From Natrialba magadii ATCC 43099 (GTDB taxonomy: Archaea; Halobacteriota; Halobacteria; Halobacteriales; Natrialbaceae): a stretch of DNA of 64,000 nt. The translations under genes and the position numbers were made by a program. Each line of letters opens with the position of its first letter. Positions within the stretch are counted from its first letter, which is position 1. This document shows, one piece after another, positions 9,072-17,952 of the stretch. Under the pieces are notes generated by a model that searched no databases, was not told the DNA's origin, and saw nothing but the letters and a program-made list of their open reading frames with translations. The stretch is from NCBI RefSeq assembly GCF_000025625.1, contig NC_013922.1, positions 1,612,001 to 1,676,000 on the forward strand, written 5' to 3'.

Positions 9072-9100
9072 GGAAGTCAGATTCGAGAGCGCGATACAGC

Positions 9101-9526
9101 CTACGGCTCACCGCGCTCGACGTGCTCGCGGTAGAGCCGCCCGAACGCCTGCCGGCGCAACGTCGCGACTGCGGCGTCCTCCTCGTTCTGGAACGTCGCG
9201 GCGACCGCTTTCTCATCCGGCCCGGCGTGCCAGACGACCCGGTCGACGTTCTCGTTGCCGATGACGGACACCTCGCCGTCGTACGATTCCTGCCACTCGT
9301 CGAACTCCTCGCGCGTGCCGACGGTAACCGCGAGCGAACTCGCGAACAGCACGTCTCGCGCGGTCTCGACGACATCGCTCGTGACGCGCTCGGCGTACTC
9401 TTCGCGGTCGAACGCCATCGCCTTCGCAACCTCTCGGACGACCGTCTGGGCCGTCGGTCCGGCGTTCGCATAGCGTTCGCGCGCGTCGTCCATCGACGAG
9501 AACGTCGCTGTCCCAACGGTGTGCAT
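9101..9526 (-). CDS. DUF5809-like haloarchaeal protein
   Basis: 141 residues from the ATG at 9526 (MHTVGTATFSSMDDARERY). The longer frame upstream runs through an Arg-Val repeat shadow and is rejected. It is a soluble, acidic alpha/beta protein with no known catalytic motif. From memory it matches DUF5809, which in Halobacteria is usually next to a DUF5810 gene, as found here immediately upstream. Conserved pairing suggests a joint role, but none is known. Confidence 0.7.
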   Translation of the reverse strand: MHTVGTATFSSMDDARERYANAGPTAQTVVREVAKAMAFDREEYAERVTSDVVETARDVLFASSLAVTVGTREEFDEWQESYDGEVSVIGNENVDRVVWHAGPDEKAVAATFQNEEDAAVATLRRQAFGRLYREHVERGEP

Positions 9527-9614
9527 ACCCGCTTCTGATCGCGGGAGCAAGTTACAAATTGCGTGTTCGATTGGCGACGAACGGTCACCGCACCGTCCGG
9601 TAACCGTCGCCTCG

Positions 9615-10124
9615 CTACTCGTTCGTTTCTGACTCTGTCGCCGACTCCGCACTCGAATTCGAACTCGAACTCGTACTCGTACTCGTACTCGTACTCGAGT
9701 CCCCGTCCTCATCTGCTGCGTTTTCGACCATCTGGCGGGTCAGTTCGGAGGCTTCCTGCAGGACGTGTTCGGTTTCGGCGGTCATCGAGCCGCGGCCGCG
9801 CTGGCGGCTCTGACGGGCCAGGTCGGCTTCGAGACCGGTTGGGCGGCCCTGGGTGTGATCGTGATCGTGACCATGGCCGTGACCGCCACCGCTACCATGC
9901 TGACCACTCCGTCCACCCTCAAACGACGGCGTCTCGATCTCCGGCGCGTGTTCCGCAACGATCTCGCCAAGTTCCGGCGGTGAGCATTCGTCCCACTCCG
10001 GCGCGTGCTCGGCAAGCCACTCCTGGTGCTCCTGACGGCCAAGCGAGGCAGTGATCGCGAGATGGTTCGCAAGATGCTCCGCGTCGGCCTGTTCAGCCGC
10101 ACAGACGGGGCAGGCGTATCCCAT
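9615..10124 (-). CDS. DUF5810-like zinc-finger protein
   Basis: 169 residues from the ATG at 10124 (MGYACPVCAAEQ). The N-terminus carries a C2H2-type finger: CPVC at residues 5-8 followed by HLANH. The middle is Gly/His rich (HGSGGGHGHGHDHDH, possible metal binding). The C-terminus is a Ser/Thr/Glu run. It lies just upstream of the DUF5809 gene in the same orientation, the arrangement I recall for this pair. Function unknown. Confidence 0.7.
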   Translation of the reverse strand: MGYACPVCAAEQADAEHLANHLAITASLGRQEHQEWLAEHAPEWDECSPPELGEIVAEHAPEIETPSFEGGRSGQHGSGGGHGHGHDHDHTQGRPTGLEADLARQSRQRGRGSMTAETEHVLQEASELTRQMVENAADEDGDSSTSTSTSTSSSSNSSAESATESETNE

Positions 10125-10217
10125 ATCACCCACTAGGAGCGCGCGTAGTAAAACGGCCACGTCTCCAGCCGTGGCTGCGGGACTCGTACTCGAGTCTCCG
10201 GTGAGGGGACGGCATGC

Positions 10218-10251
10218 CGAGACGGCGAGACGGCGAGACGGCGAGACGACG
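10218..10251. repeat. 8-bp tandem repeat (gagacggc)
   Basis: Four tandem copies of an 8-bp unit lie in the intergenic stretch 10125-10322, between the DUF5810 gene and rimI. No gene or clear regulatory signal is seen in the rest of the gap. Confidence 0.55.
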
Positions 10252-10322
10252 ATACAACGACACCCAGGGAACCCAACACAACCAGCGCAGCCAACGATAA
10301 CACTCAGCGAACAGCCGACCGG

Positions 10323-10811
10323 CTACTCGAGTTGCCGAACCATGATAATCGCATCCTCGCCGTTGTTGTAGTAGCCGGGGACGTGTCGGATCGGTTCGAA
10401 ACCGAACTGGCGATAGAGGCGTTTGGCACCCTCGTTCGAGCGTCGGACCTCGAGTTTGATCGAGTCGGCACCGTGGGCCGCGAGGACGGCGATAGATCGC
10501 GAGAGAAGTGCAGAGCCGACGCCCATGTCGCGTCGGTCGGGGTGGACGGCGATGTCCTTGACGTGGCCGAGCTGGCGGCCGAACGAGGTGGTGACGTCGG
10601 AGACGATGTAGCCGGCAATCTGGGCGTCGACGACGGCGACGAGAAAGCCGGGTTCACCGAGGAATCGATCGAAAGCGTCGTACGGCCAGGGCTGAGAGAA
10701 CGACTCGTTCTCGATGCGAACGACGGCAAGCAGGTCGGCCTGTTCGGCCGGCCGGATGACGAGGTCATCATCGGTGCCGTCGTCGTGTTCCTCGGCTGGC
10801 GAAACCGTCAC
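10323..10811 (-). CDS. rimI: GNAT acetyltransferase RimI (ribosomal-protein S18-alanine / N-terminal acetyltransferase)
   Basis: 162 residues. The GNAT acetyl-CoA signature is visible as VHPDRRDMGVGSALLSRSI (Q/RxxGxG/A type), with the family-specific LEVRRSNEGAKRLYRQFGFE and a C-terminal YYNNGEDAIIM. Archaeal RimI/Ard1-type enzymes acetylate protein N-termini in the cytoplasm. The 20-residue Asp-rich extension at the N-terminus is typical of halophiles. It is monocistronic. Confidence 0.9.
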   Translation of the reverse strand: MTVSPAEEHDDGTDDDLVIRPAEQADLLAVVRIENESFSQPWPYDAFDRFLGEPGFLVAVVDAQIAGYIVSDVTTSFGRQLGHVKDIAVHPDRRDMGVGSALLSRSIAVLAAHGADSIKLEVRRSNEGAKRLYRQFGFEPIRHVPGYYNNGEDAIIMVRQLE

Positions 10812-10882
10812 GCTGTGTGCTACTGCGCCGAGCGATAAAAACAGTGTGCGTCCGGCGGATGACCGGAGCGCTCCGCTGGGGA

Positions 10883-11200
10883 TTAGAGCCGTTCGAGCCG
10901 CTCAATTTCGGCGTCCGACCAGTCGTAGAAGTGCCGGTCGGTCTGTCTGAGGACAGTCACGCACTCGTTGTACTGTTCTCTGGCGCGGTCGGCGAGCGGG
11001 TCGTTCGGATTGTTCTCGACCCAGTCGCGAAGGTCAGCGAGCGCCTCCGGCGAGTACGTGTCCATCCGATCCTGCTGCTCCAGGATCTCGACCTTGCGAC
11101 TCTCCTGGCGGAGCGTGCGAGTCAGCGCCCAGAGGGAGATGCCCCAGAACGCAAGCAGCGTGAACGCGAGCATGCCGATGACCTCAGCGGTGAGGGGCAT
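10883..11200 (-). CDS. Single-pass membrane protein, small partner of the downstream-coupled transporter
   Basis: 105 residues. One N-terminal helix (about residues 6-28, GMLAFTLLAFWGISLWAL) is followed by a cytosolic helical domain rich in charged residues. Its start overlaps the end of the sodium-dependent transporter gene, so the two are translationally coupled. Small MetS-like subunits accompany some NSS-family transporters. By position this protein is a candidate accessory subunit, but the soluble part is larger than in the bacterial examples. Function inferred from context only. Confidence 0.65.
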   Translation of the reverse strand: MPLTAEVIGMLAFTLLAFWGISLWALTRTLRQESRKVEILEQQDRMDTYSPEALADLRDWVENNPNDPLADRAREQYNECVTVLRQTDRHFYDWSDAEIERLERL

Positions 11201-12660
11201 CAGTCATCACCTCCGGTGACGTCTGCGGTATCTGGTTTGTCGCCACGACCCTCGACGACCGACATGATGGCGTAGCCGATGATCGGGAACAGGACGATCA
11301 CGAGCATCCCGGCGATCATCTCGGGTTCGCGGAAATTCTCCCAGGCGAAGTAGCCCATGATGAACAGCATGACAGCTGGGATGACGTACTTGATGACTGG
11401 GTCCCACCACTTGCCGACGTAGATGCCGGCGTTGCGGTTGACCGCGAGCAGGCGAAGCCGCTTGGGTCCGAGAACCCAGCCGATGACGCCAATGATCGCG
11501 AGCGTCGCGAGTGGCAGCCCCCAGTTCCCGAAGACGAAGTCGAGGAAGTCGAGGATGTCCGCGGAGTACGCACTTGGGACACCGAGCAGCCAGATACCAC
11601 CACAGACGGCGAGCACCGTCTGTGTCCGATCCAGTCTCGTCTCCTCGCTGACGGTTGTAACGCTCACTTCGGTAATGAGCAACCCGGACGTGAACGTCGC
11701 GAGGAAGAATCCCAGGAAGAACAGGATCGCGACCAGGCCACCGAGTGGAATCTCGGGAAAGACCTGGACGAGCGAGACGAACGCGAGTCCGGCACCGGCG
11801 TCGGGTTCGACGCCGACCGCGAAGACGACCGGGAAAATCGCGAGTGCGGCGAGGATCCCAATGCTCGACTCACCGAGCGCAGTGAAGACGCCACCACCCA
11901 GTGGCACGTCGTCGTACTCACGGAGATAACTGCCAACAGTCAAGGCAATCCCCCACCCCAGTCCAGTCGAGAACAGTGCCTGTCCGAGGGCGGCGATCCA
12001 GGTGTCACTGGCTGCGAGGTACGACCACTCGATTTCGAACGCGAAGGCAATACCCTCGCTGGCTCCGGGCAACGTGAGCCCACGGATCGTCATGACGATG
12101 AGTGCGATGACGAGCGCCGGCACTGCGTAGACGACGAGTCGCTCGACGCCACGACGGATACCGAGGATGAGGATCGCTGCAATCGACCCCATGATCACCG
12201 TGTGGAGTCCGATCATCAGCGCTGGATTCGCGAAGAAGGCGTTCATGAACGATTCGGCTTCGAAGCCGGTCGCCGTGAACGTAAACAGCAGCGAGTGGAC
12301 GGCGTAGTACAGCGTCCAGCCGATCAGTGGCGAGTAGTACGACATCAGCGCGATGTTGACCAACAGGACGATGACGCCGAGGCCAACCAACCCGCCACGC
12401 CCGAGAACGTCACGGAACGCGCCGATCACGCCCTTCTGTGTATATCGCCCAAGTGCAACCTCGGCCATCAGGCCGGGGACTGCGAGCAAGAACAGCAACA
12501 CGAGGAACGCGAGGACGAACGCACCACCGCCGTTCTCTCCCATGACGTACGGGAATCGCCAGATGTTCCCCGCGCCGACCATGGCGCCGATCATTGCCAT
12601 GAGGAACCCAAACCGCGTTCCCCACTCCGCTCGTGCAGTTTTTGCTGGTGCGTCTGCCAT
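11200..12660 (-). CDS. Sodium-dependent transporter, NSS/SNF family
   Basis: 486 residues and about 11-12 membrane helices. The NSS helix-1 signature WGTRFGFLMAMIGAMVGAGN IWRFPY (about residues 14-39) carries the GAGNIWRFP sodium/substrate motif. Helix 6 and helix 8 regions follow. Members couple Na+ to uptake of amino acids or related small molecules across the cytoplasmic membrane. The substrate cannot be read from the sequence. It is transcribed leftward with a coupled small membrane protein and has its own promoter. Confidence 0.92.
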   Translation of the reverse strand: MADAPAKTARAEWGTRFGFLMAMIGAMVGAGNIWRFPYVMGENGGGAFVLAFLVLLFLLAVPGLMAEVALGRYTQKGVIGAFRDVLGRGGLVGLGVIVLLVNIALMSYYSPLIGWTLYYAVHSLLFTFTATGFEAESFMNAFFANPALMIGLHTVIMGSIAAILILGIRRGVERLVVYAVPALVIALIVMTIRGLTLPGASEGIAFAFEIEWSYLAASDTWIAALGQALFSTGLGWGIALTVGSYLREYDDVPLGGGVFTALGESSIGILAALAIFPVVFAVGVEPDAGAGLAFVSLVQVFPEIPLGGLVAILFFLGFFLATFTSGLLITEVSVTTVSEETRLDRTQTVLAVCGGIWLLGVPSAYSADILDFLDFVFGNWGLPLATLAIIGVIGWVLGPKRLRLLAVNRNAGIYVGKWWDPVIKYVIPAVMLFIMGYFAWENFREPEMIAGMLVIVLFPIIGYAIMSVVEGRGDKPDTADVTGGDD

Positions 12661-12692
12661 TATCTAACACCCACTGTGTCAAGGCACTGTAT

Positions 12693-12707
12693 CATGGTAT
12701 AAGTATA
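12693..12707 (-). promoter_or_regulatory. TATA region of the transporter operon
   Basis: On the minus strand the sequence tatacttatacc lies about 33-45 nt upstream of the transporter ATG (12660). It is the best TATA match in the gap 12661-13059, which otherwise holds no gene I can support. Confidence 0.5.
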
Positions 12708-12806
12708 TTGCGTGTGACACTGAACGACACGAATAACAACTGATTTCCGGCGTTACAAGCGGCTAATACCAGTTCTAGCAGAGCGAGCGGCGGTAACTCC
12801 TGAAGC

Positions 12807-12846
12807 GGTTCTCCTGGGAGAACCAAACCCCCATGACAACGGGGGT
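12807..12846. terminator. Two adjacent perfect hairpins in the transporter/YciF gap
   Basis: GGTTCTCC (12807-12814) and GGAGAACC (12817-12824) form a perfect dyad. It is followed directly by ACCCCC (12827-12832) and GGGGGT (12841-12846). Lying about 215 bp past the YciF-type stop and about 150 bp upstream of the transporter start, they could be a terminator or an operator; the sequence does not decide. Confidence 0.35.
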
Positions 12847-13059
12847 ACTCGAGAGGGAGCGAGAAAACGCAGTCCAGAAATATGCTCAGGAGAGCTATCC
12901 CGACCGATCAGGCGTCCGCGTCACTATTGTCGTCATCGGTGTTGTCGTCGAGTGTCGTCGTCGGCTCTGCGTCCTCGGTTCCGCCCTACTGGGTATCCTC
13001 GTCTCTGTCCCCGTCTTCGTCTGCATTTCCGCCGCTAGTAGAATTGCCAGTCACCGGGG

Positions 13060-13554
13060 TCACTCCGCCGGAATCGCATCCATCTCGTACGATTCGGTCA
13101 GTTCCGTCAACTCGTCGAGCGCCGCCTGCTCTTCACGGAGATTCTCCTCTAACAGGTCCGCCGCATCGTCCATCCCGAGCTGGTCCGCGAGCGGGATCAG
13201 ATTGCCGTAGGCTGCGATTTCGTAGTGTTCGGTCTTCTCCGCGGCCGCCATGCTGTGGAAGTCCATCACTTCCTGGGAGGGATCCATCGAGGCGAACCCC
13301 TCGTACTCCTCGATCAGGCCCTTGATTCCCTCACACTCTTCTTTCTCGGGTGGCTCGCCGAACATCTCGAAGACCTCCTCCAGACGGTTGATTTGCTCTT
13401 CCGTCTCCTCGCGGTGCTCTGCGAACGCCTCCGCAATCTCCTCGCGCTCTGTGTTCGACTCCAGCTCAGAGAGCGCGTCGAGGAGTTCGTGTTCTGCGTG
13501 GTAGATGTCTTCGAGGCCGTGCTCGAACAGGTCGTGGATGGTGTCAACGCTCAT
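13060..13554 (-). CDS. YciE/YciF-type ferritin-like protein (DUF892)
   Basis: 164 residues from the ATG at 13554 (MSVDTIHDLFEHGLEDIYHAE); upstream codons are non-helical and rejected. It is an all-helical four-helix bundle with repeated Glu/His positions (DIYHAEHELLDAL, EHREETEEQINRLEEVF, EKTEHYEIAAYG, NLREEQAALDEL). This ligand pattern is that of DUF892, a ferritin-like di-iron family linked to stress. It is monocistronic. The iron-binding role is a family inference. Confidence 0.88.
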   Translation of the reverse strand: MSVDTIHDLFEHGLEDIYHAEHELLDALSELESNTEREEIAEAFAEHREETEEQINRLEEVFEMFGEPPEKEECEGIKGLIEEYEGFASMDPSQEVMDFHSMAAAEKTEHYEIAAYGNLIPLADQLGMDDAADLLEENLREEQAALDELTELTESYEMDAIPAE

Positions 13555-13640
13555 AAGACGATCACGAACGGCTTCGCCGAGCGTGTGAAAAAGCGAGACG
13601 CCTGCGACGGCAGGCGGACCGAGCACCTAGACGTAACGAC

Positions 13641-13723
13641 CAACGGCTAACGGCTAACGTCCAACGGCTAACGGCTAACGTCCAACGGCTAACGGCTAAC
13701 GTCCAACGGCTAACGGCTAACGG
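13641..13723. repeat. 21-bp tandem repeat, nearly four copies
   Basis: Units starting caacggctaacggctaacgt recur at 13641, 13662, 13683 and 13704 with no visible mismatch; each unit itself contains aacggct twice. It lies between the divergent/leftward YciF and DUF6360-like genes. No coding potential. Confidence 0.9.
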
Positions 13724-13746
13724 CAGACAGCGCCAGGCAACAGCAA

Positions 13747-14028
13747 CTACTCCGTCGCGCTCTCTACACGATCCGCATACGTCTCGAGTTCCCCCGCAAG
13801 CTCACGCGCCTGATCCGGGGTTAACTCGAGTTCATCCATGTGCTTGGGGAGGTGTTGTTCGGTCGCGTTGTCGAGTTCGATCTGGAGGCGGACGCAGTCG
13901 GGTTCCTCGCGGTCGGTCGTGGCGTTGAGGACGGCGACGGAGTCGAACTCGAACTCGTGGCCTTTCGCCGACGCTTCGACGTAGTCGAGCGTGGTGTAGG
14001 CGTTGACCCGCATCAGTCGGTCGGACAT
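13747..14028 (-). CDS. DUF6360-like small haloarchaeal protein
   Basis: 93 residues beginning MSDRLMRVNAYTTLDYVEA, with an alternating beta pattern and a C-terminal helix (LTPDQARELAGELETYADRVE). The N-terminal segment is what I recall for the haloarchaeal DUF6360 family. No catalytic or metal motif is present. It stands alone in the leftward direction. Function unknown. Confidence 0.7.
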   Translation of the reverse strand: MSDRLMRVNAYTTLDYVEASAKGHEFEFDSVAVLNATTDREEPDCVRLQIELDNATEQHLPKHMDELELTPDQARELAGELETYADRVESATE

Positions 14029-14197
14029 GGCTAGGGAGTCGCACTACGATCACTTAGGGACTTCCAACGGGTGCCCTCTGTGGATGCGATGGACTGGACT
14101 CAGTCGCAGTCGCAGAACATAGACGACCAGTTGTCTACCGCGGTGCCCGGTAAATATCGACGAGGAGAGGGGAGCGGACGTGGGTAGTACGCGGGAC

Positions 14198-16000
14198 TCA
14201 GTCGTCCGATGGAATCGGCGTCCCGTCCGCACGGGCAGGTGCAGGACTGGCGTCGAATCCGTCGTCCTCCGCGTAGGGATACCAGGTTCGCTTGGTGTTG
14301 TGCAGGAACGGATCCTCGTAGCTCGTCTCCTCGGGCTCGACGAGATCAGCCAGTACCTCGTCGTCGCGAGCGGCAACGAACTCGCGGAAGCTCTCACCGT
14401 CTTCACGCGCGTCGTCGAAATTGGCGAGCAGATTCTCAATCGCACCCGGCACTTCGTCAGCAGGCACGCGGTCCGACACCCAGGAGGCAAACTGCGGATT
14501 CTCGCCGAGGCCGCCGCCGAGGCCGATGTCGAGCGCCTCGACCGGTTCGCCGTCCTTGCGGGTCTTCATACCCCGCAGGGAGACATCGGCAATCTGGGGC
14601 TGGGCACAGGATGCCGTACACCCAGAGAGATGGATGTGGAAATTCTCGACGCCCTCAGGAAGCGAGACGTTGTCGACCAGCCAGCGCGAGAAGCGCACCT
14701 GGCGGTTCTTCGTCTCGACAATCGAAAGCGAACAGAACTCGCTGCCGGTACAGGCGATCGAGCCTCGCTGGAACGGGTGTGGATCCGGGCTATACTCGTC
14801 GAAGACCGGATTGTCGAGCAGCGCGTCGACCTCCTCGTCCGGCACGTCCGTCAGGATGATGTTCTGGCGCTGGGTCAGGCGAACCTCACCGGAGGCGTGT
14901 TCTTCGGCCGCGTCGGCGATCTCGTAGCCGTCGTCGATTCCGAGACGTCCCACGAGGACGTTCAGTCCGATGTAGTTGGTGCCGTCGTCCTGCTCGTGGA
15001 CGCCAACGTGGTCGTGTTTGCCGTCCGCGTCACCAGCGTTGTAGCTGTAGGAGTGACGCAGATCCTCGCCGGCCGTCTCGAGTTCGAAGTCGATGTACTC
15101 TCCCTGGAGGACGTTGCGGACCTTCTCTGGCCCCCACTCGTCGACGAGGAACTTCATGCGCGCGTTGTAGCGGTTCTCGCGGTCTCCGTGATCGCGGAAG
15201 AGCGCCGAGATACCGCCAGCGACGTCAACGGCCTGCTCGGGCGTCACGAAGACATCGATGTTCTTCGCAAACCGAGGCTCGTTGCGCGCCAGTCCGCCGC
15301 CGACGCGGACGTTGTAGCCCGTGACGGTCTCGCCATCAATCTCCTTCTCGGCTGGCTCGAACGCCAGGTCGTTGATGTCACCCTGCCCACAGCCCTCGTC
15401 ACAGCCCGTCACAGAGACCTTCCACTTGCGGGGCAGGTTCGAGTGCGCATCGTTCGTTTTGAACGTATCGTGGAGGTCGTCCGCGAGCGCGGCAGCATCG
15501 ACGTGCTCGTGTTTGTCCTTCCCAGCGACCGGGCAGCCGACGATATTCCGCCAGGAGTCACCGCAGGCCTGGACCGTCGAGAGCCCGACGTCCTCGAGTG
15601 CCTCGAAAATACCGGGCACGTCCTCGATTCGAATCCAGTGGAGCTGGATCGCCTGACGCGTCGTTACGTCGAGCCAGCCGTTGCCGAACTCGGGATTCGA
15701 AACCGGACCGCGGGCGTACTCGTCTGCAATCTCGACGATGCGACGGAACTGCCCCGGCTCGAGTACGCCGCTCGGTGGCCCGATCCGCATCATGAAGTAC
15801 GACTCCTGGCCGGCGCGCTGGTGGTACAGGCCGTACCACTTGAAGCGCTCGAACCAGGCGTCCTTCTCGTCGTCCGGAATCGACTCCCAGCCCGCTTCGG
15901 CGAATCGCTCGATATGGTCTCGAATGTCTGTGCCGTAGACCTCGTCCTTCCACTCCTCGACGTCAGTAGGCATCTGATGCATAGATACAGAGGCGGCCAT
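14198..16000 (-). CDS. nirA: Ferredoxin-dependent nitrite/sulfite reductase
   Basis: 600 residues, the usual length of the duplicated NiR/SiR hemoprotein. Both ferredoxin-like halves are visible (QESYFMMRIGPPSGVLEPGQ; DDGTNYIGLNVLVGRLG). The siroheme-[4Fe-4S] ligands follow the rule C-x5-C then C-x3-C: ACTGSEFCS (about residues 415-422) and SGCTASCAQPQ (about residues 455-460). Conserved siroheme-pocket residues such as TTRQAIQLHWI and GCDEGCGQGD are present. It reduces nitrite to ammonia (or sulfite to sulfide) in the cytoplasm; in haloarchaea this form is usually assimilatory nitrite reductase. No nitrate reductase or transporter lies beside it. Internal Met codons at 15982 and 15973 are alternative starts. 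Confidence 0.92.
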   Translation of the reverse strand: MAASVSMHQMPTDVEEWKDEVYGTDIRDHIERFAEAGWESIPDDEKDAWFERFKWYGLYHQRAGQESYFMMRIGPPSGVLEPGQFRRIVEIADEYARGPVSNPEFGNGWLDVTTRQAIQLHWIRIEDVPGIFEALEDVGLSTVQACGDSWRNIVGCPVAGKDKHEHVDAAALADDLHDTFKTNDAHSNLPRKWKVSVTGCDEGCGQGDINDLAFEPAEKEIDGETVTGYNVRVGGGLARNEPRFAKNIDVFVTPEQAVDVAGGISALFRDHGDRENRYNARMKFLVDEWGPEKVRNVLQGEYIDFELETAGEDLRHSYSYNAGDADGKHDHVGVHEQDDGTNYIGLNVLVGRLGIDDGYEIADAAEEHASGEVRLTQRQNIILTDVPDEEVDALLDNPVFDEYSPDPHPFQRGSIACTGSEFCSLSIVETKNRQVRFSRWLVDNVSLPEGVENFHIHLSGCTASCAQPQIADVSLRGMKTRKDGEPVEALDIGLGGGLGENPQFASWVSDRVPADEVPGAIENLLANFDDAREDGESFREFVAARDDEVLADLVEPEETSYEDPFLHNTKRTWYPYAEDDGFDASPAPARADGTPIPSDD

Positions 16001-16112
16001 ATACGCCCGTGTGTCGCGTCAGACCCGGCCGCCTCTCGCTGGTCGAGGAAGGTGTTGCCAGAACCACTTCGTGTGAACGTGGCCCAAAAGAAGGGGGCGC
16101 TGGAAACGCGAG

Positions 16113-16442
16113 TTATGGAGTCGGAACGGCAGCGACGGGCGATGTCTGCACCGACCCCGGCTCATAGGACTTGAACTCGCCGTCGACGATTCGACCGACC
16201 GGGAGTGACTCGATGTAATCACGTGTTCCGCAGTCGATACACATCCCGACTGCATCAGCGACGATTCGATTGTCGATGGCTCGAAGGTCGACACCGGAAA
16301 ATCCCTCGAGCAGCACGTGCGGAGTCTCACAGCTACAGTATTCGCGGAACGGGAGGATCCAGACATCACTGACACCGACCTCTCGAGAGTCGTTGACACT
16401 GATCCAGGCGCCGTCGTCGAGCGTTCGTAGTGCAATGGCCAT
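16113..16442 (-). CDS. Small protein with paired cysteines, function unknown
   Basis: 109 residues. Two Cys pairs (CSC near residue 38 and CIDC near residue 70) could bind zinc. The rest is beta-rich (AIALRTLDDGAWISVNDSREVG, VDLRAIDNRIVADAVG). It lies 113 bp upstream of nirA in the same direction, so co-transcription is possible, and that is the only contextual hint. I do not recognise the family. Confidence 0.65.
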   Translation of the reverse strand: MAIALRTLDDGAWISVNDSREVGVSDVWILPFREYCSCETPHVLLEGFSGVDLRAIDNRIVADAVGMCIDCGTRDYIESLPVGRIVDGEFKSYEPGSVQTSPVAAVPTP

Positions 16443-16656
16443 AGGCGAACTACGTCCCTCCTGACCCTCTGTGCATCGCTGGTCGCAACGTTTTGTGCCG
16501 CCGATGACAGCCCGGAACGGAGAAATCGCAGGACAGTGTTGCGCTCGGACGAGTTACACCGACTCAAACGACGGCAACAATCCCCGCTAGGGGTGAGTAC
16601 GGGTATCGTTTGCTTCCGAAGCGGTACTTATGAAAACTGCGCCCATACGAGGTGGT

Positions 16657-16800
16657 ATGACGAAAGCGGCAGAACGCAGTCCAGAACCGGGGGAGCAGGA
16701 CGAGCACCGAGACGATGCCCACCTGGACGGTATCGAGGAGGGAGCCGGCTGCACCGAAATCTGGGAACACCTCGCCGAACAGCGCGAGAACGAGGAGTGA
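16657..16800 (+). CDS. Conserved-looking 47-residue acidic microprotein
   Basis: A short ORF with ATG at 16657 (MTKAAERSPEPGEQDEHRDD) and the compact C-terminal motif IEEGAGCTEIWEHLAEQREN. The frame is open back to another ATG at 16630, but the inner start fits better. A motif of this kind (GAGCTEIWEHL) occurs in small haloarchaeal proteins I have seen, so I judge it a real gene. Function unknown. Confidence 0.55.
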   Translation: MTKAAERSPEPGEQDEHRDDAHLDGIEEGAGCTEIWEHLAEQRENEE

Positions 16801-16861
16801 GCACCCCTGCTTACCAGGTAGCGACACTTTTAGCGCTCAAGGACATACACATCACTAATTC

Positions 16862-17659
16862 ATGAGAGATACCGGGCCCGGCGACACGTCTCGCGGACAT
16901 CGCCGCGACGATCGTGAGCGCAAGCGCGATCGCGACCGTGATACGGATCGGGATCGGAAACGGGGTCGGAAACGGGATCGGGAGCACGGCCGGAATCACG
17001 ATCGGCAGCAGGACCAATCGATCCCAACCGACCGAGAATCCCCCGTCGGCGCACCAGTTATCCGTGGTGACGAATCCGTCACCGGCCAGCACGCAACCCG
17101 GGCCGTGCAGTTCGATCCGGATGATCCGGACAGCCTACAGGAGGCCGCAGAAACCGTCGCGCAGTTCGCAACCGGCAACAGCAACGACGACCACCTCTAC
17201 ATGCTCCGCGGAGCCGCCGCCTGCGCGGCACTGGTTCGCGGTGAAGGCTCGTACAAAGCCGCCGCCGAGCGCGCCGGCGACGATGTCACCGTCTCGTTCA
17301 TCCGCAAATGGGCCCGCGTTCACGACCTCCCTCGATCCGTTCGCAAACAGGTCGCACTCGGTCAGATCGCCCCCACCGCCGCCAAGCACATCGCTCGCGT
17401 CGGCGGCGAGGCTCGACTCCTCCTCGCCTGGGCCGCAATCGACGCCAACCTCACCGTTCGCGACGTCCGCAGCATCGCAAGCGCCGTCAACGACGGAACG
17501 CCAATCGAAGACGCACTCGCTACACACGACTCCCAGCTCGGCCGCCTCGAACTCGCGCTCTCGCCAGCCAGCTACCGCGATCTCAGACGACAGGCCTCCC
17601 TCGACGACGTCGACCCCGGCGAGATCGTCACGGCTGCACTCGAGTCGTATCTCGAGTAA
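16862..17659 (+). CDS. DUF7119-like protein with helix-turn-helix-type core
   Basis: 265 residues. An extremely basic/acidic Arg-Asp low-complexity N-terminus (about residues 10-55, RDRDRDTDRDRKRGRKRD) precedes the conserved body from SPVGAPVIRGDESVTG. The body includes YMLRGAAACAALVRGEGSYK, FIRKWARVHDLP and QIAPTAAKHIARVGGEAR. These segments resemble ParB/KorB-like HTH helices and match the haloarchaeal DUF7119 family from memory. A role in nucleic-acid binding is plausible but not shown. It is the last host gene before tRNA-Lys. Confidence 0.8.
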   Translation: MRDTGPGDTSRGHRRDDRERKRDRDRDTDRDRKRGRKRDREHGRNHDRQQDQSIPTDRESPVGAPVIRGDESVTGQHATRAVQFDPDDPDSLQEAAETVAQFATGNSNDDHLYMLRGAAACAALVRGEGSYKAAAERAGDDVTVSFIRKWARVHDLPRSVRKQVALGQIAPTAAKHIARVGGEARLLLAWAAIDANLTVRDVRSIASAVNDGTPIEDALATHDSQLGRLELALSPASYRDLRRQASLDDVDPGEIVTAALESYLE

Positions 17660-17758
17660 CGAGTCTGGTTCTCGAATGTTTTGTATCCACGAACGGGCCG
17701 CCATCCAGCACCGAAGAAAGAAACGTTTAACCACTACTCACCAATAGTGGAATACGCA

Positions 17759-17809
<51 letters not shown>

Positions 17810-17832
<23 letters not shown>

Positions 17833-17952
17833 CTTTCTGCGAGGAACAATTCGTGATGAGCAGAGCGGCGACTTCGATTTGAACACAGGAAATTTGAGCG
17901 CAGGGAGGTTGTACGCAGCGAAGCGAGCACATCCGACCGTGTGTTCAAATCG
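17810..17952. other. Integration-site core: three copies of a 12-bp T-arm motif
   Basis: GTGTTCAAATCG occurs inside tRNA-Lys (17810-17821), inverted at 17875-17886 (CGATTTGAACAC) and again direct at 17941-17952. The third copy follows a short decayed stretch resembling the tRNA 3' half. Together with the integrase 376 bp further on, this marks an att region of an element using tRNA-Lys. The rest of the 496-bp gap 17833-18328 has no gene. Confidence 0.6.

Noticed and set aside
14180-16174. 664-residue plus-strand open frame over the nitrite reductase region
   Set aside because: It is fully antisense to a well-supported nirA gene with siroheme/Fe-S ligands; long antisense frames are normal in high-GC DNA and its protein has no domain.
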